Assembly (NCBI GenBank): GCA_003586115.2
Contig: QVOM02000116.1
Span: 45,671,692-45,735,691 of the forward strand
Length of the DNA: 64,000 nucleotides
Origin: Salvator merianae
Taxonomy: Eukaryota; Chordata; Lepidosauria; Squamata; Teiidae
Direction: 5' to 3'
Part shown: positions 22,662 to 33,830 of the stretch, piece by piece
Numbering within the stretch: the stretch's first letter is position 1
Layout of the letters: every line of letters starts with the position of its first letter
Position numbers and translations under genes: made by a program
The notes under the pieces: model-generated
Databases searched by the model: none
Told to the model about the DNA's origin: nothing
Seen by the model: the letters and a program-made list of their open reading frames with translations, nothing else

Positions 22662-22841
22662 GGTCCTTGCTGCACTTGGCTTTATTCTGGACTATATCCC
22701 AGAATAGGGACCTGCTATCCACACACTAGTGCTAATTATAGCAGGTCCCAGGCGGGGCCTGCCATAGTTCATAGTAGTATGTAGATGGCAGATCCCTATT
22801 CCAAGATATAATCTGGAATAAGGTCAAGTGCAGAAAGGGCC
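22662..22841. mobile_element. Palindromic MITE, GGCCCTTTCTGCAC family, copy 2
   Basis: The ends are GGTCCTTGCTGCACTTGGC and CAAGTGCAGAAAGGGCC. The halves TTATTCTGGACTATATCCCA and AGATATAATCTGGAATAAGG are inverted. ATA follows on the right, but the left duplication is not clear. Confidence 0.8.
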
Positions 22842-22849
22842 ATATATCC

Positions 22850-23260
22850 CCACATCCATCCCACCATAAGCACTGTGTAGAGCTTTAGTGGCATAGCAAG
22901 AGAAAGCACTCTGACAGCACATTCACCTACACTTTCGCTCTGTCACTGCCAAAGGTGCAGACTTACCTGAAGCATGTCCTTGTCAGCAAACTGACTAGAC
23001 CTATTCTTCAGACACAGAAAATGGCCAACTCCTGGAGACATTTCTTATGTTTCTGAAAACAGTACTGGACAGAAACTTTGAAGTAAGGGAAGAAAAATTC
23101 CCCAGCTTTGACATTCTCATGTGCAAGGGGAGGGGAGAGCAAGCGAGCAAACAAGACACTTTCCACTCAAATGCTCCATCCCTTGTAGCATTAGGAACTG
23201 CCATGGTGTGAGTCTGCCTAGTTGATTGGAATTTACCTCTGACATGACCTTTGTTCACAA
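22850..23260. mobile_element. MITE-like block, AAAATGGCCAACT family
   Basis: It shares with 6935 and 29940 the ordered words ACAGAAAATGGCCAACTCC, ACATTTCTTATGTTTCTGAA and GAAACTTTGAAGTAAGGG. The termini are not defined. Confidence 0.45.
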
Positions 23261-23284
23261 ACTAATGAGGGTTTTTCTGGCTGC

Positions 23285-23680
23285 ATCTGCACTGGGCTGT
23301 TGACCCATGGCAGGTGCCTCCCAGGAACATGGTATTTGCACCACAGAGCAGTCTACCAGGAGGTTATACTTCCCAGAGACTGGCCTGTCCACATGGGACT
23401 AGGCCTTGGAGCAGAATGCCACTGTAGCCCACTCCAGTGGGAGGCGGCTTAAAAGTGACCTCTGGAACGCTTCTTGGTGGTAGATCAGACCAGGGGCTTG
23501 TGTGCAGATGACAACAAATGACTGATCCAATCGACCAGGCACAAGAAGCCTGAAACCATTTCACCACGCTCCCAGAAGCAGCCCTGGAAGTGCGTCACTT
23601 CTGGGCAATCCCCTAAACAGCCCCAGTAACCAACTTTGGAAGCCAGGAACTTTCATTCCCAGCCTCTGAAGTTGGGATGA
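23285..23680. mobile_element. MITE-like block with shared core motif
   Basis: It begins near CATCTGCACTGGGCTGTTG and contains the recurring core GGAACTTTCATTCCCAG at 23646-23662. The exact ends are uncertain. Confidence 0.45.
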
Positions 23681-23989
23681 GTTGGACCATTCATAATATA
23701 GATGCCCTTTGGTGTGGGACTTCATCTGATTTTGGGTCAAATCACTCAAGCTGGCCCAGGCTGGCATGGAATACTGCAGCATATGTGGTTCCTGTCTCTG
23801 TTAAGAGGTTTGATTCTTCTCTTCCACTGGGCTGTAGATATATATGTGGCAGATATGCCAGGATGGCTGTGAGATGATCACTGCACACAAAGAGGACCAC
23901 AATCACACTGCTATTCCGCCTTTTCCAGTCTTAGCCACATGCTACATGAAAAAGGAAAAATTTGGGGAGCTGCTATTGTATCATATGTT

Positions 23990-24350
23990 CATTGGTGCTT
24001 GGGGCCATTGAGAGGGGACCTGACTGAAGTGTATGAAATCATGCTCAGAGTGGAAAAGGTGGATAAAGAAAAAACTTTTCTCTATCACAGAACACTAGGC
24101 CCAGGGGCCACTTTATGAAGCTGATAGGCAGGAGAGTAAGGATAGACAAGGGGAAGTATTTATTCAACCAGAGGGTCATCAGCCTATTGAATTTACTATC
24201 AGAAGAGGTGCTGATAGCAACTTACCTGGATAACTTTAAGATAGGGTAAGACAAATTCATGGAGAACAGGTGTATCAATGGCTACTAGAATTGCCTTCAG
24301 GTTGGAGAGACAGGCAGGATGCCTCCAAAAGGCCATTTGCAGAGGATGGA
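23990..24350 (+). mobile_element. CR1 LINE ORF2 C-terminus and 3' region, degraded
   Basis: Nearly the same sequence as 45600-45950: AGAGGGGACCTGACTGAAGT, GAGGGTCATCAGCCTATTG and TACCTGGATAACTTTAAGAT. It has several stop codons in the RT-derived frame. Confidence 0.8.
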
Positions 24351-24714
24351 TTAAACTGGGATCTCTTCCCAGCTGCAGAAACATTTTGAACTACAGTTAT
24401 TTTCTTATCTGATATATTTTTACTGCAACTGTTGATTAATAAATCCTGTTTTTCTTCTATAAATCTGTTTGCATCCCTCACCAAAAAGGCTAAATCCACT
24501 GAGTATTATTTACTGCAAGCCATACATGATTTATAAGGGTTTTTTTGTTTTTTTTTAAGCTACATAATAAAAAGCATTCTGCTAACAAAATATGCTTAGA
24601 TGCATATAATGTACATTCCTCCAAAATGTTCATTCTTACTTTTTCCCAACAAACTCAAGGAAGCATCTACAATTGTCTACCCACATCCTTTAGCTTTAAG
24701 TCAAGAAACTAGTG

Positions 24715-25000
24715 ATTGGGATTCTAAGAACCAAGGGGTTTAGCCCAATGCTACAATGCTACAATGCTGAAACTTCTAGATACAGACTAGATATTAAAAA
24801 ATATTTTCTGGCAGCAAGGGCGATCAGTCAATGGAATAGTTTGCCACAGGAGCTGATGAGCTCTCCTTCACTGGAGGTCTTTAAGGAGAGGCTGGATAGA
24901 CACCTGTCTGGGATGGTTTAGTGAATCCTGCATTGAGCAGGGGGTTGGACTTGATGACCCTGGAGATCCCTTCCAGCTTTATGATTCTATGATTCTGGGA
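24715..25000 (+). mobile_element. CR1 LINE 3' end with GATTCTAT tail
   Basis: A short in-frame peptide including QWNSLPQEL is the conserved C-terminus of CR1 reverse transcriptase. It is followed by GGTTGGACTTGATGACCCTG, TCCCTTCCAGCTTTATGATT and the octamer repeat ATTCTATG typical of CR1 3' ends. It belongs to a different CR1 subfamily from 45539. Confidence 0.9.
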
Positions 25001-25102
25001 TTATTATTTTCCCACTGCTCTCTTACTTATGTGCCTCATGGTCTCTGATGCAATTGAGGTTACAGGTACTCAGTCAGAGTTCTGGAACAATATAGCAAAA
25101 TG

Positions 25103-25282
25103 GGCCCTTTCTGCACTTGGACTTATTCCAGATTATATCTCAGCATAGGGACCTGCCATCTGCATGCTAGTGCAGACTATGGTAGGCCCTGGGCAAGACC
25201 TTTCATAGTTTGCACTAGCATGTGGATAGCAGGTCCCTATTCTGGGATATAATCCACAATAAGGCCAAGTGCAGAAAGGGCC
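25103..25282. mobile_element. Palindromic MITE with perfect ends and ATG duplication
   Basis: The 18-bp termini GGCCCTTTCTGCACTTGG and CCAAGTGCAGAAAGGGCC are exact inverted copies. They are flanked by ATG on both sides (25100-25102, 25283-25285). The two halves fold back along the whole 180 bp. A 3-bp duplication fits a PIF/Harbinger-like mechanism. This is the best-preserved member. Confidence 0.9.
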
Positions 25283-25607
25283 ATGGTGAGATTGCATTGG
25301 GTGTCTATTTAGGGTTAAGTGTGGAACTGCAGCTGTTTGGCTGAATGGAATTTTAGCTTCTCCTCAGTGAGCAATTGATTACACACTTGTTCTATAATAG
25401 TAATAACACAGAATGGAAAGGATTTGATGGTAGTATTTGGCACTTGCGCCCACTCTTCCATCACAAATGACTTGCCTGCAGGTCCTGGATAATCAAGTGA
25501 AAGCAGTGGATGCTTTGTTGTAATCTGTGCATACTTCTGGATTGGTCATCAGTATCACACAATGCCAGAAAAAGAAGGGTCCATCTGCATGTATTAAAAA
25601 GGTGGAT

Positions 25608-25780
25608 CAACAGCAGCTTAGAGGTGGTAGCATGTGGCAGGCAGTGTCCCCAACCCAACTCTAATTCACATTAAATGCCAGAAAATGCCACTTTGGAAGT
25701 GCCTTTTATGGGCTTTTATGTAGATTAGCAATGGCATGGGAACGCTAGTGCATGGCAGCTATGAACTCTAACTACTTTTG
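25608..25780. mobile_element. Palindromic MITE, CAAAAGCAGCTT family
   Basis: CAGCAGCTTAGAGGTGGTAG on the left and ACTCTAACTACTTTTG on the right are degraded inverted termini. The centre has CACATTAAATGCCAGAAAAT opposite GGGCTTTTATGTAGATTAG. Confidence 0.65.
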
Positions 25781-25822
25781 TCAGCTTTTAATGCCTTTTA
25801 ACTGAGCATGGATGTGACCTAA

Positions 25823-26343
25823 GGCCCTTTCCACACTTGTCTGGTATCCTGGTCCGGGGGGTCCTTAGCGTGAATTGTTCTTGCTCTGGACGGGAGTACT
25901 GTAGGCCCAGTGGCTTGTCTACACTGGACTAGACCATAAAACTGGGAGAGGGTACCAAAATGGTGCCATATCCTGGTCCAGTGGTAGACCTTTTAAAATT
26001 AGTCCACAATTGAACTGCTGTTGGTACACTGCAGCATGAAGGGCACGTGGATGCTACACCCCTTGGTCTGGTATACCGTGAGACACTCTATTTGGCAGTG
26101 CACCAGGAAGTGCCACCAGAAGTGAATGCACCTCTGAAATGGTCCCAGCCAGAAACTTCACCCTTTGAGGACCAGATGGGCCTTTGAAGTTGATGCCCAG
26201 CCTTTGAGGACTGGGCAGGGCTTTTGAAGCCAGTGCTTGGGCCTTGGACGGGATGGGCTGCCTGGAAGTTGGGCTGTGTTCCCAATCCTGGACCAGATGT
26301 CTCATCCTAGTTTAGGTTAGACTAGTCAAGTGCAGAAATGGCC
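25823..26343. mobile_element. MITE with TAA target duplication, 521 bp
   Basis: It starts GGCCCTTTCCACACTTG and ends CAAGTGCAGAAATGGCC. TAA flanks it on both sides (25820-25822, 26344-26346). The interior holds AGTGTAGAC-type and 'cctttgaggaccagatgggcc' words but no gene. Confidence 0.85.
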
Positions 26344-26538
26344 TAAATCTACAGATCAGCGGGTACAGGAAGTTGTAGCAAAACATGACCCAGTGCCTCA
26401 GATTCCAGTCAAATACTATAAACAGTGTAATGTTTCATTTTCAGTGGCATCTAAAGCCTGGTTTGCACTTACCAGAGTGGAATTGTCTATGCAGACAATT
26501 CTAGGCCAGTCAAGATCAAGGTAGATTGGGACCATTAG

Positions 26539-27039
26539 GGGCATTTTCACACTTAGCACGCTAGCACAGACTAATTAGTCATTTACCACGCAGCGCAGAC
26601 ACTGTCTGCACTGCATGGCTGAAAAGCTTACCAGACACCAGCTACTGGCGTTCATAGTGCGAACGTCAGTAGCCATGCCCAGTCCTTTCCCTGGCAGCAG
26701 CTGGAAAGCAGCCGGCTGCTGACATGTCAATCAGCAGGCCCATGCACTGTGCAGGTGCACATGTGCTTGATCAATCAGTTGTGCATGCATGATCACACAT
26801 TCACACATGCACGATGAGCAAGTCGCACCAACATGGACCTCATACCAAAGGTAAGCGTGGACTGTCCCTTACCAGGAGCTCACTATGAGTTCCTGGTAAG
26901 GTTGGAAACTAGAATTTTCTGCTCCACTGGTAGAAGTGATCTGAAGCAGACTTCCCATCACTTTGGCTGTCTTGTGGTGCGAATGTACTTGACTAGCAAG
27001 CGTCCTAGATGCTTGCTAATGTCAAGTGACAACAGGCCC
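26539..27039. mobile_element. MITE with TAG duplication, long GC-cored family
   Basis: The ends GGGCATTTTCACACTT and AAGTGACAACAGGCCC are flanked by TAG on both sides (26536-26538, 27040-27042). The inner words match the inverted element at 17373-17840. Confidence 0.75.
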
Positions 27040-27042
27040 TAG

Positions 27043-27408
27043 CATTTTGCATGCTGGAACATCTCTATATTGTTCCAACATGGCTGAAAGGGATTGCCAT
27101 GACAGAGCCTGAGCCTCAGGTGTGGTCTTTGCAGGGTGATCTAGAAACAGCAAATGACTGCATAGCCGCAGCCATGCAGTCCATGACTCTTGCTGCACAG
27201 CACCCGGAAGATTTGTGAAGACACCATTCCCAGGCTGTTCCTCACACTTCAGGTAAACCTGTGGACAACTTTTAGTTGTTCACAGCAGAAACAGTCCAGG
27301 GAGGACTTGGACAGCTTCAAGACCTCTGCGGCAGTGTCCGAATGCTGGTGCGGCGTTCCAGCAGACAACGTGGGGTGTTCCTGCAGGTAAGTGCAAAAAG
27401 GCCCTAAC
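27043..27408. mobile_element. MITE, TTTTCACACTTTCC-end family, copy 4 (left end altered)
   Basis: The left part holds CTGGAACATCTCTATATTGTTCCA, the same kind of end-proximal inverted motif as its relatives. The right end is AAGTGCAAAAAGGCCC. It abuts the element ending at 27039. The blocks GCCATGACAGAGC and GCACAGCACCCGGAAG relate it to 2114 and 21407. Confidence 0.5.
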
Positions 27409-27902
27409 ACTTATGTCCTCAACTAATTCAACTAGGCATTTATTCCTCTGTGACAAGTAGTCAATTTGAATTATTCACACGTAGGCCTAGGGTCTAGAGC
27501 AATTCATCTTTTCTATGACTAGGGAAATAATTAATATGTGCAATAGTCTGACACATTTTGAGTAAAAAAAGGAAAGCTGCCTTTGCTTTTGCTGTTATGG
27601 TGAATTTTAATTAGCATCGTATTATATTCAAGCACAGAACATGTCAAGTCTTATTTTTATCAAAGGGGGGGATTTATTTATTTATATCAGGAGGGCAATA
27701 TGAGTTGCCACCTTAGTTACAATAACATTCTGGAAAATTAAGCTAGTGGTAACATTGATACAGTGGTAAATGAAATTGATTAAGAGTCAGTTATGCTTCA
27801 TTTCCCCAAGCTTTCAGTTCTTTAGATTGCTGGCTTCACAGTGCAATACTGTTATCTGTTTATTTGGAAGAAAATCCTCTTCATATTGCCCTCCTGATTA
27901 AG
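27409..27902. other. No gene recognised
   Basis: AT-rich, with a short L2-like TTTATTTATTTATATCAGG near 27671. Nothing else was identified. Confidence 0.4.
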
Positions 27903-28192
27903 GAGGCACGGTGGCGCAGGCGGCTAAGGCGCTGATCTTTCAATAGGAGAACTGGAGTTCGAGGCCCTTGTCTGGCCTCTAGCTCCAGCCACCCTAGCTG
28001 TTCAAAAGCAAGTAATTGCAAGTAGATGAATGGGGAGCATCACATTGTGTGATGCGGAAGATAGACAGATGTAAGCCTTCAGGCGAAAAATAACCGTGTA
28101 AGCCGCTTTGAGTCAGCTTTGGCCGAGAAAAGCGGGGTATAAAAACCAAATTCTCCTCCTCCTCCTCCTCCTCCTCCTCCTCCTCCTCCTCT
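27903..28192 (+). mobile_element. tRNA-derived SINE with (CTC)n tail
   Basis: GAGGCACGGTGGCGCAGGCG is the A-box region and GAGTTCGAGGCCC the B box. The tail CCGCTTTGAGTCAGC, AGCGGGGTATAAAAACCAAA runs into about 13 CTC triplets. It is the same family as the minus-strand copy at 19471, with an internal deletion after the B box. Confidence 0.88.
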
Positions 28193-28259
28193 TTGGTTCA
28201 AAAAGGTTTACTCCTGAGTGAGTGTTGAGTAGGATACAGGAGCACCGCTTGCAGATGGT

Positions 28260-28720
28260 CATTCGAACAGCAGTCTGTTCTCATAGTGGCAATCAGTTGC
28301 TTATGGAAGCCACAAGCAGAGCATAAGCGCAGCCCTTCCTCATGTCTCCCAGCAGCTGTCCTGTTCTGACCCTGCTGCCAGAGGAAGATCTCAAGCCATC
28401 AGGGCTAGTAGGCATTGATAGTCCAGTCCATCATGAACTGGTCCAAATTCCTTGGAAGCCTGCCAAGCTGGCGGCCAACACCTCATCCTGTGGAAGAGAA
28501 TTCCAGGCTTTAACATTGCTAGCATTGCTGAAATTCTCCCTTTTGTGCCATGATTACAGGCAGAGGGGTGCCGCTTTCTTTTCCAACTGGGCACCCTACT
28601 GTCAAAAGGAGAATAGAAATTTGCTCATGATACAAGTCACCTACTGTGAGCCAAAAGGAGAACAAACTACCTATAGTATGCTGAGTTGGTGCTGACATAG
28701 AGTCAGGCAAATTGTGCACA
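28260..28720 (-). mobile_element. CR1/L3-type LINE 3' fragment, antisense
   Basis: AACAGCAGTCTGTTCTCATA, then TCTCCCAGCAGCTG and GTGGAAGAGAATTCCAGGCT, follow the order of antisense CR1 3' sequence. It is heavily diverged. Confidence 0.55.
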
Positions 28721-29555
28721 TGTACTATTCATGTGCTGAAATCACGCTTTCACACATATACACACATTTTCTGAAAGAGGGCAAGCCCTTCCTAGATCTG
28801 TACTGCCACTTGGTGCAAAAGTGATGAAAACGAGTCCCAAAGGGCGAGAACGGACACAATGCACATGCACTAAAAGAGATTTGGGAAGCATATGTAACAT
28901 GGGTACAATTTTATGAAGCTTAATGTACATAGACAGTTGTTTGAAAACAGGCTCACTTGTATAATTTCTGCTCCCAGGCATCCTATAAATAGCACAAGAA
29001 CAGCCTTTTTCGCACTGGGCAGCCTTATTTCTCTCTTGTTCCCAGATCTAAGCAATGCAGAAACACAAGCATGAAGTTTGAGCTGAATCATTCTGACAGT
29101 TTTTTGATCACGTGGATTTCTATGTTAACAAGGAAACGTGCATCACTTTTGTACGGTTATATGATTAATAGATCTTATGCTGTATTCCTCCCTTACTTTG
29201 GAAGTTCTTCTCATGATTTGTAGGGTCTTGCTTGCCTCTTGATAAGGGCAGCTGATCCATAAGGTTCTAGTGGACAGTGTCCCACCAAACCCAGAAACCT
29301 GGAACTTGAGACCTCTCTCCCTTTCTCTTATATGCATGGTTCAGTTCATGTTGATTTATGCGCACACAGTCCACTATCTGAGGTGAGGTCCATTTTGATG
29401 TGAGATCACATGGAGTTGCAACTTTATAGATAAGATCCACGCAGCACCATGAGTGTGCCATGCGGGTGCATGGTCCATGTGCTTGTGCATACTCATGACA
29501 CAGTGGCTGCACTGGATGAGTGTGGAATCCACATGACCCTGCACTCATTCAACAC
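28721..29555. other. No gene recognised
   Basis: Unassigned sequence. Open frames are short and unmatched. Confidence 0.4.
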
Positions 29556-29559
29556 AGAA

Positions 29560-30250
29560 CCTACCATAAGTGCTCCTAACAGCACTGTAAAGCTAGAGCA
29601 GAAGTAAGCCCCGTCAGAGCACTTACTCCCGCTCTTTCACAGCGCTGCTACTTCCAGCAATATTTGGACTTACCTCGGTGTGCTTTCTTCAGGCTACATA
29701 ACAAAGCACTGTTTTCACAAACTTAGGATATGGCCCACTTCCAGGGCCATTTCCTGTGCGAAAATATTGTAGGATCTGCATAAGGATGGAGCCTGCATAT
29801 TGAATGAAGATTGCTTTCAGAACCATCTTCATTAATTCCCTCATTGCTGCTCTGAGCGCGGGAAACACTAAACTGAGGAACATTTTCCCCATGGTATAGT
29901 GTTCTGCCCAGGGTCTCTCTCAGAGAGCTCAGGAAGTGACCACAAAAGTCAGCCATTTTCAGGAAGCCGTCCACAAAAGTTGGCCATTTTCCTGTGCTTT
30001 GTGAAGATAAAACCAGGCCAGGTAGGTCAGGACACTACAAATTTGCTTCAACCACTGGAGGAGCACTGCCAAACTTCTCCCCTAGTGGTTTACCATTAGA
30101 GTGCTCTAATGAGTGCTAATAGTGCATCAGGAGCTCCCATGGTGCAGGATCCAGATTCTGCACTCTAGGCAGACCTTCGCTAAAGGTCCCATGCGGATCC
30201 TATCAATGTCCTGACTGAAAACATTGCAGCTGGGGAACAAAAGTTCCCTT
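29560..30250. mobile_element. MITE-like composite, AAAATGGCCAACT family
   Basis: It contains GGCCATTTCCTGTGCGAAAA, TTGGCCATTTTCCTGTGCTT, GGTCCCATGCGGATCCT and the palindromic GGGGAACAAAAGTTCCC (30232-30248). The same words recur at 52850-53250, in the order expected of a second copy. Confidence 0.5.
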
Positions 30251-30985
30251 CTTGTGATGTTTGCTCAGTCAAGAGCAGTGTCAGGTATGTGAAGAGCATG
30301 TCACCACTTTGAGTAGAGCACTACAACCATACAACTCGTCTCACTGAGCTGCCCCCATTACCTCCTACTACTCTGATCTCACCAACCCCAAAGGCATCAG
30401 CCATCATGGCTTACAACTGTGCCAAATTCTCTAACGTTGATTTCTGTCTGCACTGGACAGCGATATTTCTCTTTCCCTTAGGCATTTCTGTGTTAACTTT
30501 TTGTGGTCTTTAAAGTTTGTTTACCCCTGCAGCTATTATCTGTATTTCTGTGCTTATGGAGTGGGTTTTAGTGATCAAAGAAGAACATGTTTTGTGCAAT
30601 TAATCTGTTTTTAACATTCTAACACATATTTTAATGATTGTGGCTAAAGATCTTTTCTAAATGGAGTGTTCATGAATGCATCACAAACACATGAGCATTC
30701 AGCATACAACCCAGAGTTTTTATTTTTATTTTTAAATTCTATTTCTTTCTCATTATCATAAAGAGAAGAGGATAAAATTCCTGTGACTTTAGTAATGAGC
30801 TGAAGAAGGAATTTCTGTGGGTGTTGCCTGCATTTTAACATACACCTGCTGAAATTTCCTTTTCTACACAGTTATTAATGATTCAAAAATTTTGGCCTAC
30901 TTTACATGTAACAGTCATAATTGCATGGGAATAAATGTTGGCATCCACAACATGGTGCGCGATGTCTTGGTGCACGATCCCAAGC
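30251..30985. other. No gene recognised
   Basis: AT-rich, unassigned. No exon was identified. Confidence 0.4.
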
Positions 30986-30989
30986 TCAT

Positions 30990-31345
30990 GCCTTGAAGAT
31001 CACGCTGGAAACAGGACAAGGTGCTGTGGAATACACTGGCAGCTGTCCTCAAGATGGCTGCCATCCTGGCCTACCTTTGAAAGCTGGGGAACTTTTGTTC
31101 CTAGACCTCCAATGTTGCGGGCCAGGGGAGGTGGTAGTTCCACAGTCTGCCTGGAAACAACCCCAGAAGTGGACCATTTCCAGAACCCGGCAATATGGTT
31201 TGGGGCTCTGTATCCTGTGTAATCTGCCCTAGTTGCCACCTATCCACATGGTGATGGATGGAGTGGACTGAATACAGGGAACATGGCCACTTTAAAATGG
31301 TCTCCCTCTGGAGCACTCCGGGTTGCAGTGTTTGCATTTGGGAAC
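30990..31345. mobile_element. MITE-like block with shared core motif
   Basis: It carries the core GGGGAACTTTTGTTCCTAG (31086 onward) and AGTGGACCATTTCCAGAACC. The termini were not resolved. Confidence 0.4.
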
Positions 31346-31621
31346 ACTCCAGCCACTGGGGTCAGTCATTCAGTATGTTCCCCAGCTGTCCAGTGAGTGG
31401 ACATTATGGCCCAACAAGGCAGCTGGCATGGTCCTATAGACCATGTGGGAGCTGCTAATAAGGCCAGTGAAAGAGAGTGGCAAGTGATATTTGTGGTGGG
31501 TTCTTCATGAGGTGTTCCACTCTAAAAGCAACTTGAAAAATCTGCCTGCAAGCAGAGTCAGGATTGTGACTGAAACCACTTGGAGCATTTTTTTGTGGAA
31601 AAGCAGCATATTAATAAACAT

Positions 31622-31745
31622 TTAGTTATTTATTTAAGAATTTATATCCCACCTTTCACCAACATGTCCCAGGGCTGGTCACAATAGTAAAAAGATAAAA
31701 TATGCAAAGTCTTAAAGCATATTTAGAATATAATCCTCCCTCCCA
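31622..31745 (-). mobile_element. L2-type LINE 3' end, antisense
   Basis: TTATTTATTTAAGAATTTAT, then CCCACCTTTCACCAACATGT, CCCAGGGCTGGTCACAATAG and 'cttaaagcatatttagaata' match the starts of the copies at 13166 and 39163. Confidence 0.75.
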
Positions 31746-33725
31746 TAATGACACTGATGCTTCAAATCAGTTGCAAACATGCAGGGACAAGATTCTTCAC
31801 TGCAATTAACTTCAACCTTCAGTTTTCTCTGAATAAAATGCACCTGTACAACGGGCCTGTGAATTAGACCACTTGTTTCTACTTTATTCTTGAAATAGGA
31901 GAAGGTGAAATTTGTCAAAGACTATGTCCTGAGACCATGGCAGAACAAAAAAGATGAAAGAGTACTAGCTTTGAAAGTGGAGGCTTACTCCTAAAGCCAT
32001 GAACAATTGGACGTGATTTTTATTTTTATTTAGCAACACATGTTAATATATTACAGTCCACAGACTGGATTTTCTTCTATTCATCCAGGTCCTATCCAAG
32101 GACCTAAGAACTGTAAATGCATCTACTTAAAATCTAATATGTGACTAATATACATCGTTGTTTTCAGCAACTCATAAGACCTTATTCCTTCAAGATTCAA
32201 AGTCACCATTTGTTTTTTTTCAGTATATGGTGTTGCTCCCACAGCCTTGACTACAATTGGTATCTCTGTTGATTTTTTTTTCTCTTCTAGAGCATTTCAG
32301 TTTCAGCTTGCACGCCCCAATATGTCATTACTTTTCTGTATTATTATTATGCTGCATAATCAGTAGGGAGAAAAGCTGTCCCACAAATTCTCATTAGCCA
32401 AGACCCTATTTTACAGATAAAGGTATCAGGATAGAGCCTACACCTGCTGGAAAGTGCCCTTTCCTTTTTAGTGGGAATTGGGTTCCTTAGCTATTAACAT
32501 TAATTGCGGGTTGATTGTGGTTTTAAGAGCTGGGAGTAGAACGCAGCCAGCCAAGAGTGTTGATTGGTTTTCAGCCTTTTTTGTGCTAACATAAAAAAAA
32601 CACAGTCAAAACTAATCACGGAGAAAGCAGGGGAGAGATCACTTTTATTGACAAGCACTATCAACAATATGTAATATGGGTCTGTTGATTTGAAAGAAAC
32701 AGAGGTGGGAATACCAGCCGAAAAGGAACGTGTTTCCTAGCAGTTGGTAAATAGTTTATCAACACAGGGAAATCAAGTAGCTTATCATGCAGAAATGTCA
32801 TTTCCTCAGCAACACAATACAAAGGTGAGTCTGTATAACACCATTTGCAAAGAGAAAGGAGTCTGTGGTTGAATCCGCACCAGTGCAGGTGACTGCACAG
32901 TATCCTCACCCCATGAGACAGGAGACAAGGTTGCTTCCATGTTCCCTTTCCACTTCCACCCATCCTGCCAGCAGGTTCAAGGTGCTCAATGGTATCGTTA
33001 TCTGCATTCAGGCAGCTGAGCTTCTACCTTCATGCCATCCTCAGATTTACTTTTCTGCCTTTGCAGATGGAGAGCTTTCAGTGAACACCAGGGAATCACC
33101 ACAAACAGAGGGAAGCTACCCTTTCAGAGCCATGCAGCAATGGCCTAAACCTTCAGCATGAGAAACCAGCAAATTTTGAAAAAGCTCTTAGAATTCTTCA
33201 TATATTTAGTATCTGTTTGGAATCTTCAGCAAAAGGTTCACTGTAAATCTAGTGATTAGAGTCATCCAGAAATATTTACAGAAAAAGAGTCTCGGTCAAA
33301 GCATCATCAAGTTCTCTAGGAGCTCTCCAAGGGGCTAAAGGAACCCATGTCTTCCCTCTACATTTTTATTAGAGATCAAGTTCTGGGGCTGAGAGGAGCA
33401 AACACTTTTTCTTGATTTCAGTTTGAATCTCTGCGTAATCCCAGTCTTTGAAATCCAAAAAATGAAAACGAGATCCGGATTTGTAAGATTAATATAAAAT
33501 TAAGATTGTGCCGTTACTCTCAATATGCTTAATATACAAAGTGTGAGGATTCATTACGATTAATGCCTTGCACTAAGTTGAGTAGTGAATGGGGAGGGAA
33601 TAGGGTTTGTCTGTGCCAGAGGAACATTCTTTTTATTGAGAGCATCCTCATGGTTTTAAGGATGATTTTCATAGTCCCTGTTGTACAATCATTCTTCCTT
33701 ATAGAAGTTTGAATTGACTTACATT
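31746..33725. other. Longest stretch without an assigned repeat
   Basis: No coding exon, RNA gene or familiar repeat was recognised in about 2 kb. It could hold unique or conserved non-coding sequence, but this cannot be judged without alignment. Confidence 0.45.
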
Positions 33726-33727
33726 AT

Positions 33728-33830
33728 TCCAGGGAGTAGCCATGTTGGTTTCTTATCAGAAAGTCAACAAGGGATTATGTGGTACTTAAAGCATAGCAAA
33801 TCTATTGTAGCATATGCTTTTTGGACTATT
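33728..33830. repeat. Interspersed repeat fragment of a reptile-wide type
   Basis: AGTAGCCATGTTGGTTTCTT … GTGGTACTTAAAGCATAGCA … CATATGCTTT resembles an abundant reptilian repeat of the form 'gtagccgtgttggtct…ggcaccttaaagactaac…cataagcttt'. The class is not assigned. Confidence 0.4.
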
